Shown: piece by piece, positions 49,023 through 58,044 of the stretch | How positions within the stretch are numbered: the stretch's first letter is position 1 | Layout: every line of letters begins with the position of its first letter | DNA from: an uncultured Bacteroidota bacterium | GTDB lineage: Bacteria > Bacteroidota > Bacteroidia > Chitinophagales > Chitinophagaceae | Length of the DNA stretch: 64,000 bases | Direction: 5' to 3' | Assembly (NCBI GenBank): GCA_903858475.1 | Contig: CAIOIZ010000156.1 | Coordinates: 1-64,000 of the forward strand | Translations under genes and position numbers: made by a program | Notes under the pieces: model-generated | Database searches by the model: none | What the model was told of the DNA's origin: nothing | The model's input: the letters and a program-made list of their open reading frames with translations, nothing else

Positions 49023-49745
49023 CTAGTTGTTCACCCATCTAAAACTATTGATCATATGGTCAATGTCCCTGCCTACAAATTCTTGCATGGGCTTGATGGA
49101 ATCTGCATTGGGGGTAGCAGAAAAATAGAGAGCTCCTCTAATAAAATGCTTGATAGTATCACTCAAGAAAAACTGTCGAGCAGTTGCTACATTTCCGCCC
49201 AATTTAAAGGAGACACCAGTTATGCCATTGGGGGTATGTAGTAAACTGTCCTTTTTTGAACTAGCCACCGGTTCATTTTTATTAGTCAAATTAAACGCAT
49301 CTGCCACCATTTTATCAAAAACATTGATTCCAAATGAATCTACGTATTGGCCATTAGGCTGTTTTATTTTGTATAGTGATTTTCCTCCCACTGCTTTGTA
49401 ACTGAGGAAAATTCTTGCATTAAAATCGGGGAAATCAATATTATACCAGAAAGGGCTTTCGGGGTCGTTGTCAAAGTAGGTACTGTCTTTAATGACATTG
49501 GCATAGGCTGGGTACTCAAAACTGTAGGGTACTCCCACTTTTTCAAAAAGAAGGTATTTTTTTTCAGGAAAATCCACTTTAAAGTATCCTTTTTTCTTGG
49601 ATGTATAGGTGCTATTACATTGTGCTAATCCTATTAGCATAGCGAGCGTCCAAAATATTTTCTTAGATAATACAACAGCATTTTTAACACTAAATATATT
49701 TAGGCGACATCGTTGTGAAAAGGAAGCGTTAAAAAAAATAGGCAT
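49023..49745 (-). CDS. gldD: Gliding motility lipoprotein GldD
   Basis: Lipobox LAQC; YFKVDFPEKKYLLFEKVGVPYSFEYPAYANV; PFWYNIDFPDFNARIFLSY; adjacent to gldE. N-terminal start uncertain. Confidence 0.88.
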   Translation of the reverse strand: MPIFFNASFSQRCRLNIFSVKNAVVLSKKIFWTLAMLIGLAQCNSTYTSKKKGYFKVDFPEKKYLLFEKVGVPYSFEYPAYANVIKDSTYFDNDPESPFWYNIDFPDFNARIFLSYKAVGGKSLYKIKQPNGQYVDSFGINVFDKMVADAFNLTNKNEPVASSKKDSLLHTPNGITGVSFKLGGNVATARQFFLSDTIKHFIRGALYFSATPNADSIKPMQEFVGRDIDHMINSFRWVNN

Positions 49746-49764
49746 ATCAATTGGGGATAGTGTG

Positions 49765-51129
49765 TTAAGATTTGGCTTGTATAATTACTTTAATGGTATC
49801 TATTCTGTTTTTTTCAATTTCAAGCGGAATAAATATAAAATTACCGCTTGAAATTTCCTCATTAATCTGTGGAAATTCTCCTGCAATTTCTAGTACCAAA
49901 CCAGCGAGTGAATCACTATCACCTCTGGTGGCCTCAAAGATGTCTGCTGGTAAATTCATTGCTTTGCATACATCATTAATCATTGTCTTTCCTTCAAAAA
50001 TAAATGTATGGTCATCAATTTTTTTGTTGGCGCTTTCTTCATCGTCAAATTCATCTTTTATATCTCCAATGATTTCTTCCATAATGTCTTCTAATGTTAC
50101 AATGCCGCTGGTGCCTCCAAATTCATCCACTACAACTGCAAAGTGAATTCTTTTTGACCTGAATTCTTGCAAAAGGTCCTCGATTAATTTTTGTTCGTGA
50201 ATAAAATATGGGCGGCGCATGAGCTCATGCCAATTGAAATCGGCCGATTCATTCAAATGTGGCAATAGGTCTTTTGTATGCAAGATGCCTACCACTTCAT
50301 CTAGATTGTTTTTGTAAACAGGAAGCCGACTGTAATGCAATTCTTCCACCTTGCGAATGGCATCAGTCAAACTACTTGTGTAATTGATGCCACTAACATC
50401 TAATCTGGTATGCATGATTTGTTTAACCGTGGTATCTCCAAACTTCCGAATCCCTTTCAAAATTTGTTTTTCTTCCACTGTGGCTTCGTGTTCGGGTAGC
50501 AAATCAATAGCATGGTCTAGCCTTGAGCTATCTAATACAGCATTGGTTTGCACTGAAAATTTCTTTTCAATGCCGTCGCTCATTTTGACCATTCTTTTAC
50601 TGATGTTGTAAAATAGACTATTAAAGATGTCGACAATCAACGAGGAGGTTGCGGCAAATCTTATTTTATCATAGGTTGCCCAAACTTTTGGCAATACTTC
50701 ACAAAACAAAAGAATAAGGAATGTTACTGCCACCACTTTTATTAAGAAGCCAACCCAAAAGCCAACATGGAGTCCGCCTATCCAATCATTGATGAGAATA
50801 TTGCTGATTAAAATGATGCAGATATTTACCAACGAATTGGTGATAAGCATGCTGGCCAATACTATTTTGGGCTGTTCTAGTAAACTAACAATTCTTCTGT
50901 AGCTGGGATGTTGTAAAGTTTTAAGCCTGTTGATATCCTTATTATTCAAGGAAAAAAAAGCTACTTCAGCACCAGAAATAAAAAATGATATTCCTGAAAG
51001 CAGCGCTCCTAAAATCAACAAAACAGTAGTACCTGCAGGGGCAATGGCCAATAAAGAAAATACGGCGCTAGTAGAAAAATCCAAAACCGAATGATAGTCC
51101 AAGTCGAAAAATTTGATTAAAAATAACAA
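49765..51129 (-). CDS. gldE: Gliding motility-associated CBS-domain protein GldE
   Basis: DUF21-like TM region, CBS pair (MHTRLDVSGIN; EVVGILHTKDLLPHL; VVVDEFGGTSGIVTLEDIMEEIIGDI), transporter-associated C-terminus. Confidence 0.9.
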   Translation of the reverse strand: MLFLIKFFDLDYHSVLDFSTSAVFSLLAIAPAGTTVLLILGALLSGISFFISGAEVAFFSLNNKDINRLKTLQHPSYRRIVSLLEQPKIVLASMLITNSLVNICIILISNILINDWIGGLHVGFWVGFLIKVVAVTFLILLFCEVLPKVWATYDKIRFAATSSLIVDIFNSLFYNISKRMVKMSDGIEKKFSVQTNAVLDSSRLDHAIDLLPEHEATVEEKQILKGIRKFGDTTVKQIMHTRLDVSGINYTSSLTDAIRKVEELHYSRLPVYKNNLDEVVGILHTKDLLPHLNESADFNWHELMRRPYFIHEQKLIEDLLQEFRSKRIHFAVVVDEFGGTSGIVTLEDIMEEIIGDIKDEFDDEESANKKIDDHTFIFEGKTMINDVCKAMNLPADIFEATRGDSDSLAGLVLEIAGEFPQINEEISSGNFIFIPLEIEKNRIDTIKVIIQAKS

Positions 51130-51196
51130 TTTTTAATTTGTCAGTAGCAGCTTCTAGTAAAAGGCTAACAGAATGATAATTGCTTTTGGATTTATA

Positions 51197-51622
51197 TCAG
51201 AAGGGGAGTGTTTCGCCGCTATCTTCAATAGGTGGAATTTCGGGGCTATTGTGACTTTCCAGATTATCTGGCAATGAAATAGATCCATCCGTTCTTTTAT
51301 CTAGCATAATTAAATTATCCCCGACAATTTCAGTAGCGAATTTTTTATGCCCTTCCTTATCTTCCCATGTCCTGGTTTTTAAACGTCCTTCTACATATAC
51401 CAAACTGCCCTTATGAAGGTATTTCTGTGCTAAATCTGCCAGTCCGCGCCATAAAACAATGGTATGCCATTCTGTTTGTGAAATTAACTTTCCACTTCTG
51501 TCTTTATACGTTTCAGTAGTGGCAAGGGAGAATTTGGCCACGGCGATATTTCCTTCTAAGCTTTGAATATCTGGGTCTTTACCCAAATTGCCAATCAACA
51601 TAACCCTGTTTACGCCTCTCAT
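51197..51622 (-). CDS. ssb: Single-stranded DNA-binding protein
   Basis: RGVNRVMLIGNLGKDPDI; TEWHTIVLWRGLADLAQKYLHKGSLVYVEGRLKTRTWEDKEGHK; acidic tail ending in F. Confidence 0.96.
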   Translation of the reverse strand: MRGVNRVMLIGNLGKDPDIQSLEGNIAVAKFSLATTETYKDRSGKLISQTEWHTIVLWRGLADLAQKYLHKGSLVYVEGRLKTRTWEDKEGHKKFATEIVGDNLIMLDKRTDGSISLPDNLESHNSPEIPPIEDSGETLPF

Positions 51623-51785
51623 ATTGTGTTATTTAATGAATAAAATTTTCTTCAATAACTAACCATCTCTCTAAAGGTACATTTTTTTAAAAAATAGGCT
51701 TCTATTTTTTTGTGTCTTAACATAGCTTTAAAATATTCATATTATTCATTCCCGGTTTTCATTGGGTACTAGGGTAAGCTGATTA

Positions 51786-53507
51786 TCAATAATCGTATTC
51801 TCTTTTAAACATATTCAACCTAATGCCAGCTGTAATCATTTTGCAATCTGGTTGACCTGTAATATTGGCTTTTGAGTATTTTCTGTATTGCAATGAAAGA
51901 TCAAAAAACAGGTTTTCTTTCCATTCATAGGAAGTTTGTATTAAAATATTCAGGCAAGTAGCTTTAATGCCACTGCCAATTTTAAAGCCGGATTCCCTTG
52001 GTCTATTGATATAAGGCAACAATGGGTTACTCCCAAAATCTCTCCCTGCGCTATCCAATCCCTGGTAATAATAAATTCCTTTTGCCAACAGAAACCATTT
52101 GGGAGCAGGCTGATACCGGAGGATTCCAATGAATTCTTGAAAATTACTACCTAGTGGGTGTGCCAGTGGTTGATTGTAGTGGGTGTAATTGGCAATGGAA
52201 TCTTTGTGTGAATACGTATATGGACGAACTCGGTTGGTTTCTACTTGTAGGTCTAAGTTTTTTACACCAAATGCATCTAGGTATTTTACACCCAATTGGA
52301 TGCCCCATTTATTTACCCAGCTAGTTGGATTGTTTTTTATTTCAGATAAAATAAATTCATCCAATAACAATTGGCCGTATACCTGTGCTCTATGGGCAAT
52401 ATTGGCTTTGAAATCGAGGCCAGCAATGGCATTGTCAGGACTGCCCACCATGCCTTCAATATGTCTGTAAAAAATAATTGGATTGAGGTATTGTAAATCG
52501 AACCTATTTTTTCTGCCAAATACCACGCCTTCAAATACGCCTACATTAAGCCATTTGGTAACGTTCATGCTTAAGTGATGAATGGCTGCATATTTTCTAT
52601 CTAATAGGGTATCGCCGCTTTTCTTGAATTGTGGCATCAATTCCATGAAGATATTCTGGTAATTAAATTTCCATACCTTGGTGTTGAGCTTAAGAAATAG
52701 ATAGCTATTACCCCAATCACTCAAGAACAGGCTTCTATATCCATTGCCAATAAAATTTTTGTCATAGCCAAACTGTAGGTCTACAAATTTGGTGGCATTA
52801 AATGTTATATAGCCTCTTGCATCAAAATAGTCTACCCCCGTTTTTTTAAATGTTTTATAAAAGCCAACGCCTGGAACAGCCCTGAAATTATTTACTTGTT
52901 GTTGAAAAAATTGTGGACCTCTTTCTTGGTTGTCTGTTAGAAAAGTGGAGAAACCTATTTTTCTTCCAATTAATCCTCGCGCCGTTATACCGCGGCTATT
53001 GATAAATAATCGATCGCTTTGGCCAGATTCTACTCCCTGGTGAAATTGTATAACTGGATTGACTGCAATGAAAAAATCCTTTGTTTTGGCTTCAATGAAA
53101 TTCGCCTTGGTTTTATAAAAGGTTCTTAGCAGCATTTTTTTGCTCATAAAGGGGTCCGAGGGGGTGGTTGTCCATTCGGCATTATTCAACAACAAACTTT
53201 TGAGATTGTATTCATCCGTTGGGGTGAGGTCTAAGTCGGTCCATTCTTTATATTTGTCAACCCCCGTTAGGCTATCGATATAACCCATTCGGGCACTGTC
53301 TAAAAATTCAGCCTGGCGAACAATGGCCTTTCTATTAAAAGGCCTTAGTGTGCTAAAATTAAGATCAGTATTGGTTTGTTGTTTAATTTCCAGTCTGTCT
53401 ACAAAATGGGCATCTTTGGAGCCTTGTAATAAGTAAGTGGATTGAGCCGTAGCAAAAGCAGGGCAAATAAAAACAAAGAGTTTGGCGAAGCTTTTAATAA
53501 TTTGCAT
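51786..53507 (-). CDS. Outer-membrane beta-barrel-like protein, possibly capsule-assembly Wzi-like
   Basis: Signal peptide; alternating aromatic strands; FINSRGITARGLIGRKIGFSTFLTDNQERGPQFFQ; barrel-like C-terminus. Confidence 0.65.
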   Translation of the reverse strand: MQIIKSFAKLFVFICPAFATAQSTYLLQGSKDAHFVDRLEIKQQTNTDLNFSTLRPFNRKAIVRQAEFLDSARMGYIDSLTGVDKYKEWTDLDLTPTDEYNLKSLLLNNAEWTTTPSDPFMSKKMLLRTFYKTKANFIEAKTKDFFIAVNPVIQFHQGVESGQSDRLFINSRGITARGLIGRKIGFSTFLTDNQERGPQFFQQQVNNFRAVPGVGFYKTFKKTGVDYFDARGYITFNATKFVDLQFGYDKNFIGNGYRSLFLSDWGNSYLFLKLNTKVWKFNYQNIFMELMPQFKKSGDTLLDRKYAAIHHLSMNVTKWLNVGVFEGVVFGRKNRFDLQYLNPIIFYRHIEGMVGSPDNAIAGLDFKANIAHRAQVYGQLLLDEFILSEIKNNPTSWVNKWGIQLGVKYLDAFGVKNLDLQVETNRVRPYTYSHKDSIANYTHYNQPLAHPLGSNFQEFIGILRYQPAPKWFLLAKGIYYYQGLDSAGRDFGSNPLLPYINRPRESGFKIGSGIKATCLNILIQTSYEWKENLFFDLSLQYRKYSKANITGQPDCKMITAGIRLNMFKREYDY

Positions 53508-53547
53508 CAGAATTGTATCATTTAAATTAAACTTTATATATCAAGAT

Positions 53548-54888
53548 ATGCAAAAATACCTTTTTAAAAACATACAGGTAGTAAATGAGGGTAAAATCAT
53601 TGTGTCTGATTTATTAACGGAGGGTGAAAGAATAGAAAAAATCGCTTCAAATATAGCAGTGCAGGGAAATGTAATAGAGATAGATGGAACGGGTAAATAT
53701 CTTTTTCCTGGGGTCATTGATGATCAAGTACATTTTAGGGAGCCTGGGATGACGCACAAAGCTTCTATATATACCGAAAGCAAAGCTGCTGTTGCAGGGG
53801 GTGTTACCAGTTTTATGGAAATGCCCAATACAATTCCCAATGCACTTACCAAGGAATTGCTGGACGATAAATATACCATTGCTCAGCAGCACGCACTTGC
53901 CAATTATTCTTTTTTCATGGGCACGAGTAATGATAATGCGGAAGAGGTGTTGAAAATGAATCAGTTTAAAGAGCAGGTTTGTGGGGTGAAAATATTTATG
54001 GGTGCCAGTACAGGAAATATGTTGGTGGATAGTCATACAACCCTCGATACCGTTTTTCGGGAATCTGAAATGTTGATTGCAACCCATTGCGAAGACGAGC
54101 GCATTATTAAAGCTAATTATGAACGTATAAAAAAGGAAAGACCAGTTTTGACAATCGCTGATCACCCCCTTATTAGGGATGAAGAAGCTTGTTTTGAAAG
54201 CTCCTTAACTGCTATTCAATTTGCAAAAAAATACAATAGTCGTTTGCATATACTGCATATTAGTACAGAGAAAGAGTTGCAACTATTCGGCAATATGTTG
54301 CCATTGAAAGATAAACGAATTACTGCAGAGGTTTGTGTACATCACCTACATTTTACTGCAGATGATTATGATCGATTAGGGTACAAGATTAAGTGTAATC
54401 CAGCCATTAAGGCAGCTCATCACAAGGAGGCATTGTGGAAGGCATTGTTAGATGACCGCCTGGATGTTATTGCTACTGACCATGCGCCTCATTTGTTAGC
54501 AGAAAAGGAAGGTGATTATGAGCATACGCATGCGGGACTTCCGCTCGTACAGCATCCTTTATTATTGATGCTACATTATTATCAGGAGGGTCGTATTTCT
54601 TTGCAGAAAATTGCAGAGAAAATGAGTCACGCAGTATCCGATTGCTTTCAAATTCGTGATCGGGGATATATAAGGGAAGGCTATTTTGCTGATTTGGTGA
54701 TGCTGGACCTTACCCAACCGACAATGGTAACAAAAGAAAATATTTTATATAAATGTGGTTGGAGTCCTTTAGAGAATTTTCGGTTTTCTGCATCTATTCT
54801 AAAGACAATGGTTAGTGGGCACTTAGTATGGAATGAGGGAGAATGGGATGAATCTGTAAAAGGCAGCCGATTGTTATTCAATAGATAA
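53548..54888 (+). CDS. pyrC: Dihydroorotase
   Basis: YLFPGVIDDQVHFREPGMTHKASIYTESKAAVAGGVTSFMEMPNT; HILHISTEKEL; DVIATDHAPHLLAEKE. Start MQKYLFKN. Confidence 0.92.
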   Translation: MQKYLFKNIQVVNEGKIIVSDLLTEGERIEKIASNIAVQGNVIEIDGTGKYLFPGVIDDQVHFREPGMTHKASIYTESKAAVAGGVTSFMEMPNTIPNALTKELLDDKYTIAQQHALANYSFFMGTSNDNAEEVLKMNQFKEQVCGVKIFMGASTGNMLVDSHTTLDTVFRESEMLIATHCEDERIIKANYERIKKERPVLTIADHPLIRDEEACFESSLTAIQFAKKYNSRLHILHISTEKELQLFGNMLPLKDKRITAEVCVHHLHFTADDYDRLGYKIKCNPAIKAAHHKEALWKALLDDRLDVIATDHAPHLLAEKEGDYEHTHAGLPLVQHPLLLMLHYYQEGRISLQKIAEKMSHAVSDCFQIRDRGYIREGYFADLVMLDLTQPTMVTKENILYKCGWSPLENFRFSASILKTMVSGHLVWNEGEWDESVKGSRLLFNR

Positions 54889-54912
54889 TTTATACAAACT
54901 TGATGCGCTCGT

Positions 54913-56229
54913 ATGGAAATAGATAAAACAACGCTTACGGATTTGTCGATATTTAATACAGAGGAAGAATATTCTGTATTTTCTAAATTAAATCTTTGTA
55001 CTACCACGAGTGGAAGAGAAAGGCTGCAGTATAATTTTGCTCATCCATTGAAAAGCAGGGCTGCTATACAGGGTGTGCAGTCAACCATTCAGTTTATATT
55101 AGCACATCAACAACATTGGCCGCAGCAAATCAGCAATGGAGGCCTATTGATGATTGATAAATTTTTCAGTGCTACCATTGATGAAATTCCTGCTCAACCT
55201 TCTACCGCTGGGGCAATGGCGTATAAGCTTTTCCATGGTCCCGATTTTTCCTTGGTAAAATATTCGGCCTTGCATTGTTTTGATTTTATTAAGGGAATGC
55301 AGCAAATGCAGGAGACTTATTTAAGAGTTGATACACCATCGCCGTTGAAGCAATTATTAGAGCAGGTTAAGAAATCAATTAGTAAAGAGCAATTTAGTTT
55401 TTTAGCCAAGCACAAAACAATTGCAACCGTTGGCTTACCCGAGCAATTGTCATTTGCCCATTATATTCGTTATCAGTACAAATTGCATATGCTTGAGTTA
55501 ATGGATATCTATGCACAATTGGATGCATGGTACGGAATGGGGCAGGCAGTAATAACTTATCAGCTGGTTTTCCCAGAATTTATCGAAAGCCAAGCACCCG
55601 TGATGAATACAGTAGGTCTTTATCATTTGTTATTACCTACACCAGTGTCTTATGATGTTACATTGGATCAATCTAGTAATTTTTTATTTCTTACTGGCGC
55701 TAATATGGCGGGGAAAAGCACTTTTATCAAATCTGTAGGAACTGCTGTTTTTTTAGCACATATAGGAATGGGAGTGCCAGCCAAGCAAATGCAGTTAACC
55801 GTATTCGATGGATTACTGAGCAATATTAATGTAGTGGATAATTTGGTGAAGGGAGAAAGTTATTTTTACAATGAAGTACAGCGTATAAAGGCAACCGTTA
55901 CTAAGGTAAATGATGGCAGGAAATGGCTTATCTTAATTGATGAATTATTCAAGGGCACCAATGTGCAGGACGCTATGAAGTGTTCCACAGAAGTGATAGA
56001 AGGTTTGTTGAAAATTAAAAATTCTTTGTTTATACTTTCTACACATTTGTATGAAATCGGAGACAGCTTGAAACATTACTCTAATATTAATTTCAAATAT
56101 TTTGAAACTGCTGTGGTGGACGATCAGTTGCAATTCAGTTATCATTTAAAAGAGGGCATTAGCAATGATCGACTAGGGTATCTGATCCTTAAAAAAGAGG
56201 GCGTGGTTGATTTGTTAAGAAAAATTTAG
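54913..56229 (+). CDS. MutS-family DNA-binding ATPase without mismatch-recognition domain
   Basis: Walker A TGANMAGKSTFIKSVG; LILIDELFKGTNVQDA; FILSTHLYEIGD; only about 438 aa. Confidence 0.88.
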   Translation: MEIDKTTLTDLSIFNTEEEYSVFSKLNLCTTTSGRERLQYNFAHPLKSRAAIQGVQSTIQFILAHQQHWPQQISNGGLLMIDKFFSATIDEIPAQPSTAGAMAYKLFHGPDFSLVKYSALHCFDFIKGMQQMQETYLRVDTPSPLKQLLEQVKKSISKEQFSFLAKHKTIATVGLPEQLSFAHYIRYQYKLHMLELMDIYAQLDAWYGMGQAVITYQLVFPEFIESQAPVMNTVGLYHLLLPTPVSYDVTLDQSSNFLFLTGANMAGKSTFIKSVGTAVFLAHIGMGVPAKQMQLTVFDGLLSNINVVDNLVKGESYFYNEVQRIKATVTKVNDGRKWLILIDELFKGTNVQDAMKCSTEVIEGLLKIKNSLFILSTHLYEIGDSLKHYSNINFKYFETAVVDDQLQFSYHLKEGISNDRLGYLILKKEGVVDLLRKI

Positions 56230-56342
56230 GTGTTTAACTGCAGATAAATCCTCTTTTGAGAGAGGAAAATAGCCTCAATAATAGTTTTTTACTCCGTTCG
56301 AATTATCAAGTCCTTACGAGATTACTGTTTTATTAAACAACT

Positions 56343-57887
56343 ATGTTAATTAAAACATTTGGTAGTGCCGTCTATGGTGTAGAAGCCATTACCATTACGG
56401 TGGAAGTAAGTGTAAACAATCAGGGAAAGGATTATTATATAGTAGGATTGCCAGATAGTGCAGTGAAAGAAAGTTTGCAAAGGGTGGAGTCTGCTGTGAA
56501 AAGCAATCATTATTTTATGCCAAGAACCAAATTAGTGGTGAATTTGGCGCCGGCTGATATTCGGAAAACGGGGACTGCTTTTGATTTGCCGATTGCTATT
56601 GGTACACTGGGTGCTACAGCGCAAATTGAAAATCCAGAACGGTTAATTGAATATGTAATAATGGGTGAATTGAGTTTAGATGGAGAAATTAGGCCGATTA
56701 AGGGTGCATTGCCTATTGCCATACAAGCAAAAAAAGATCAGTTTAAAGGTTTAATGGTTCCAATACAAAATGCAAAAGAGGCTGCAATGGTAGAGGGGCT
56801 TTCGGTATATGGTGTTGGACATATTGAAGAGGTGATTGCTTTTTTTAGGGATGAAAATTATTTGCAACCTACTATTGTAAATACCCAGCAAGCATTTGAG
56901 CAAGCTCAAACTGATTTTGAAATTGATTTTGCAGATGTAAAAGGACAGGAAAATATAAAAAGGGCATTAGAGATTGCGGCAGCTGGAGGGCATAATGCAA
57001 TATTAATCGGTCCTCCTGGAGCTGGCAAAACAATGTTGGCAAAAAGGCTTCCTACTATATTGCCTCCATTAAGTTTGCAGGAGGCTTTAGAGACTACCAA
57101 AATTCATTCAGTGGCAGGTAAGTTACCAGAAAATGCCACTATTATTTCTAAACGCCCCTATCGTTCACCACATCATACCATCAGTGATGTTGCATTAGTA
57201 GGTGGCGGCGGTAATCCACAGCCTGGCGAAATTTCATTGGCACATAATGGGGTCTTATTTTTAGATGAATTGCCAGAATTTAAAAGAACTGTATTGGAAG
57301 TAATGCGGCAACCGATGGAGGAAAGAAAGGTAACCATCTCTAGGGCTAAAATAGCATTGGACTTTCCTGCTAGTTTTATGTTAATCGCAAGCATGAATCC
57401 CTGTCCATGCGGTTTCTTCAATCATCCTGAAAAAGAATGCACTTGTCCCCCAGGAACAGTTCAAAAATATTTAAATAAGATTAGTGGCCCATTGCTTGAT
57501 AGAATTGATTTGCATGTTGAAGTTACTCCTGTTGCTTTCAGTGAATTGTCTTCTATGCATGTATCAGAAAAAAGTAGGGACATAAGAAAACGTGTTATCG
57601 CAGCCCGACAAATTCAAGCATTACGATATGTAAATAGTGATGCAGTATATGCCAATGCACAAATGAGCAGCAAGCAATTAAAAGAGATTTGTAGTATCAA
57701 TGCAACAGGTCAGGGGTTGTTGAAATCAGCGATGGAAAAATTGAATCTTTCAGCCAGGGCATATGATCGTATTTTAAAAGTTAGTCGCACCATTGCTGAT
57801 TTGGCGGGTAGTGAACATATATTATCAGAACATTTGGCGGAGGCAATTCAATATCGAAGTTTGGATAGGGAAGGTTGGGCTGGGTAA
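56343..57887 (+). CDS. YifB/ComM-family Mg-chelatase-like AAA+ ATPase
   Basis: GPPGAGKTMLAKRLPTILPPL; FRSPHHTISDVALVGGG-type segment; GVLFLDELPEF; CPCGFFNHPEKECTCPPG. Confidence 0.95.
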   Translation: MLIKTFGSAVYGVEAITITVEVSVNNQGKDYYIVGLPDSAVKESLQRVESAVKSNHYFMPRTKLVVNLAPADIRKTGTAFDLPIAIGTLGATAQIENPERLIEYVIMGELSLDGEIRPIKGALPIAIQAKKDQFKGLMVPIQNAKEAAMVEGLSVYGVGHIEEVIAFFRDENYLQPTIVNTQQAFEQAQTDFEIDFADVKGQENIKRALEIAAAGGHNAILIGPPGAGKTMLAKRLPTILPPLSLQEALETTKIHSVAGKLPENATIISKRPYRSPHHTISDVALVGGGGNPQPGEISLAHNGVLFLDELPEFKRTVLEVMRQPMEERKVTISRAKIALDFPASFMLIASMNPCPCGFFNHPEKECTCPPGTVQKYLNKISGPLLDRIDLHVEVTPVAFSELSSMHVSEKSRDIRKRVIAARQIQALRYVNSDAVYANAQMSSKQLKEICSINATGQGLLKSAMEKLNLSARAYDRILKVSRTIADLAGSEHILSEHLAEAIQYRSLDREGWAG

Positions 57888-57934
57888 ATACTTGAAAAAC
57901 CAATTTGCAATTAATCAAATTTTCGTTCTAATAA

Positions 57935-57974
57935 AAAAGCCGTTACAAGTAGAGACCTACCCGTAACGGCTTTT
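57935..57974. terminator. Bidirectional intrinsic terminator between converging genes
   Basis: AAAAGCCGTTAC ... GTAACGGCTTTT inverted repeat with A/T flanks between converging CDSs. Confidence 0.8.
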
Positions 57975-58044
57975 ACATTTGGTAATCCTTGACAGTAGCA
58001 GCCATACCTTCATCATTATCCTGGCGCTGTCATTCTGATTCAGC

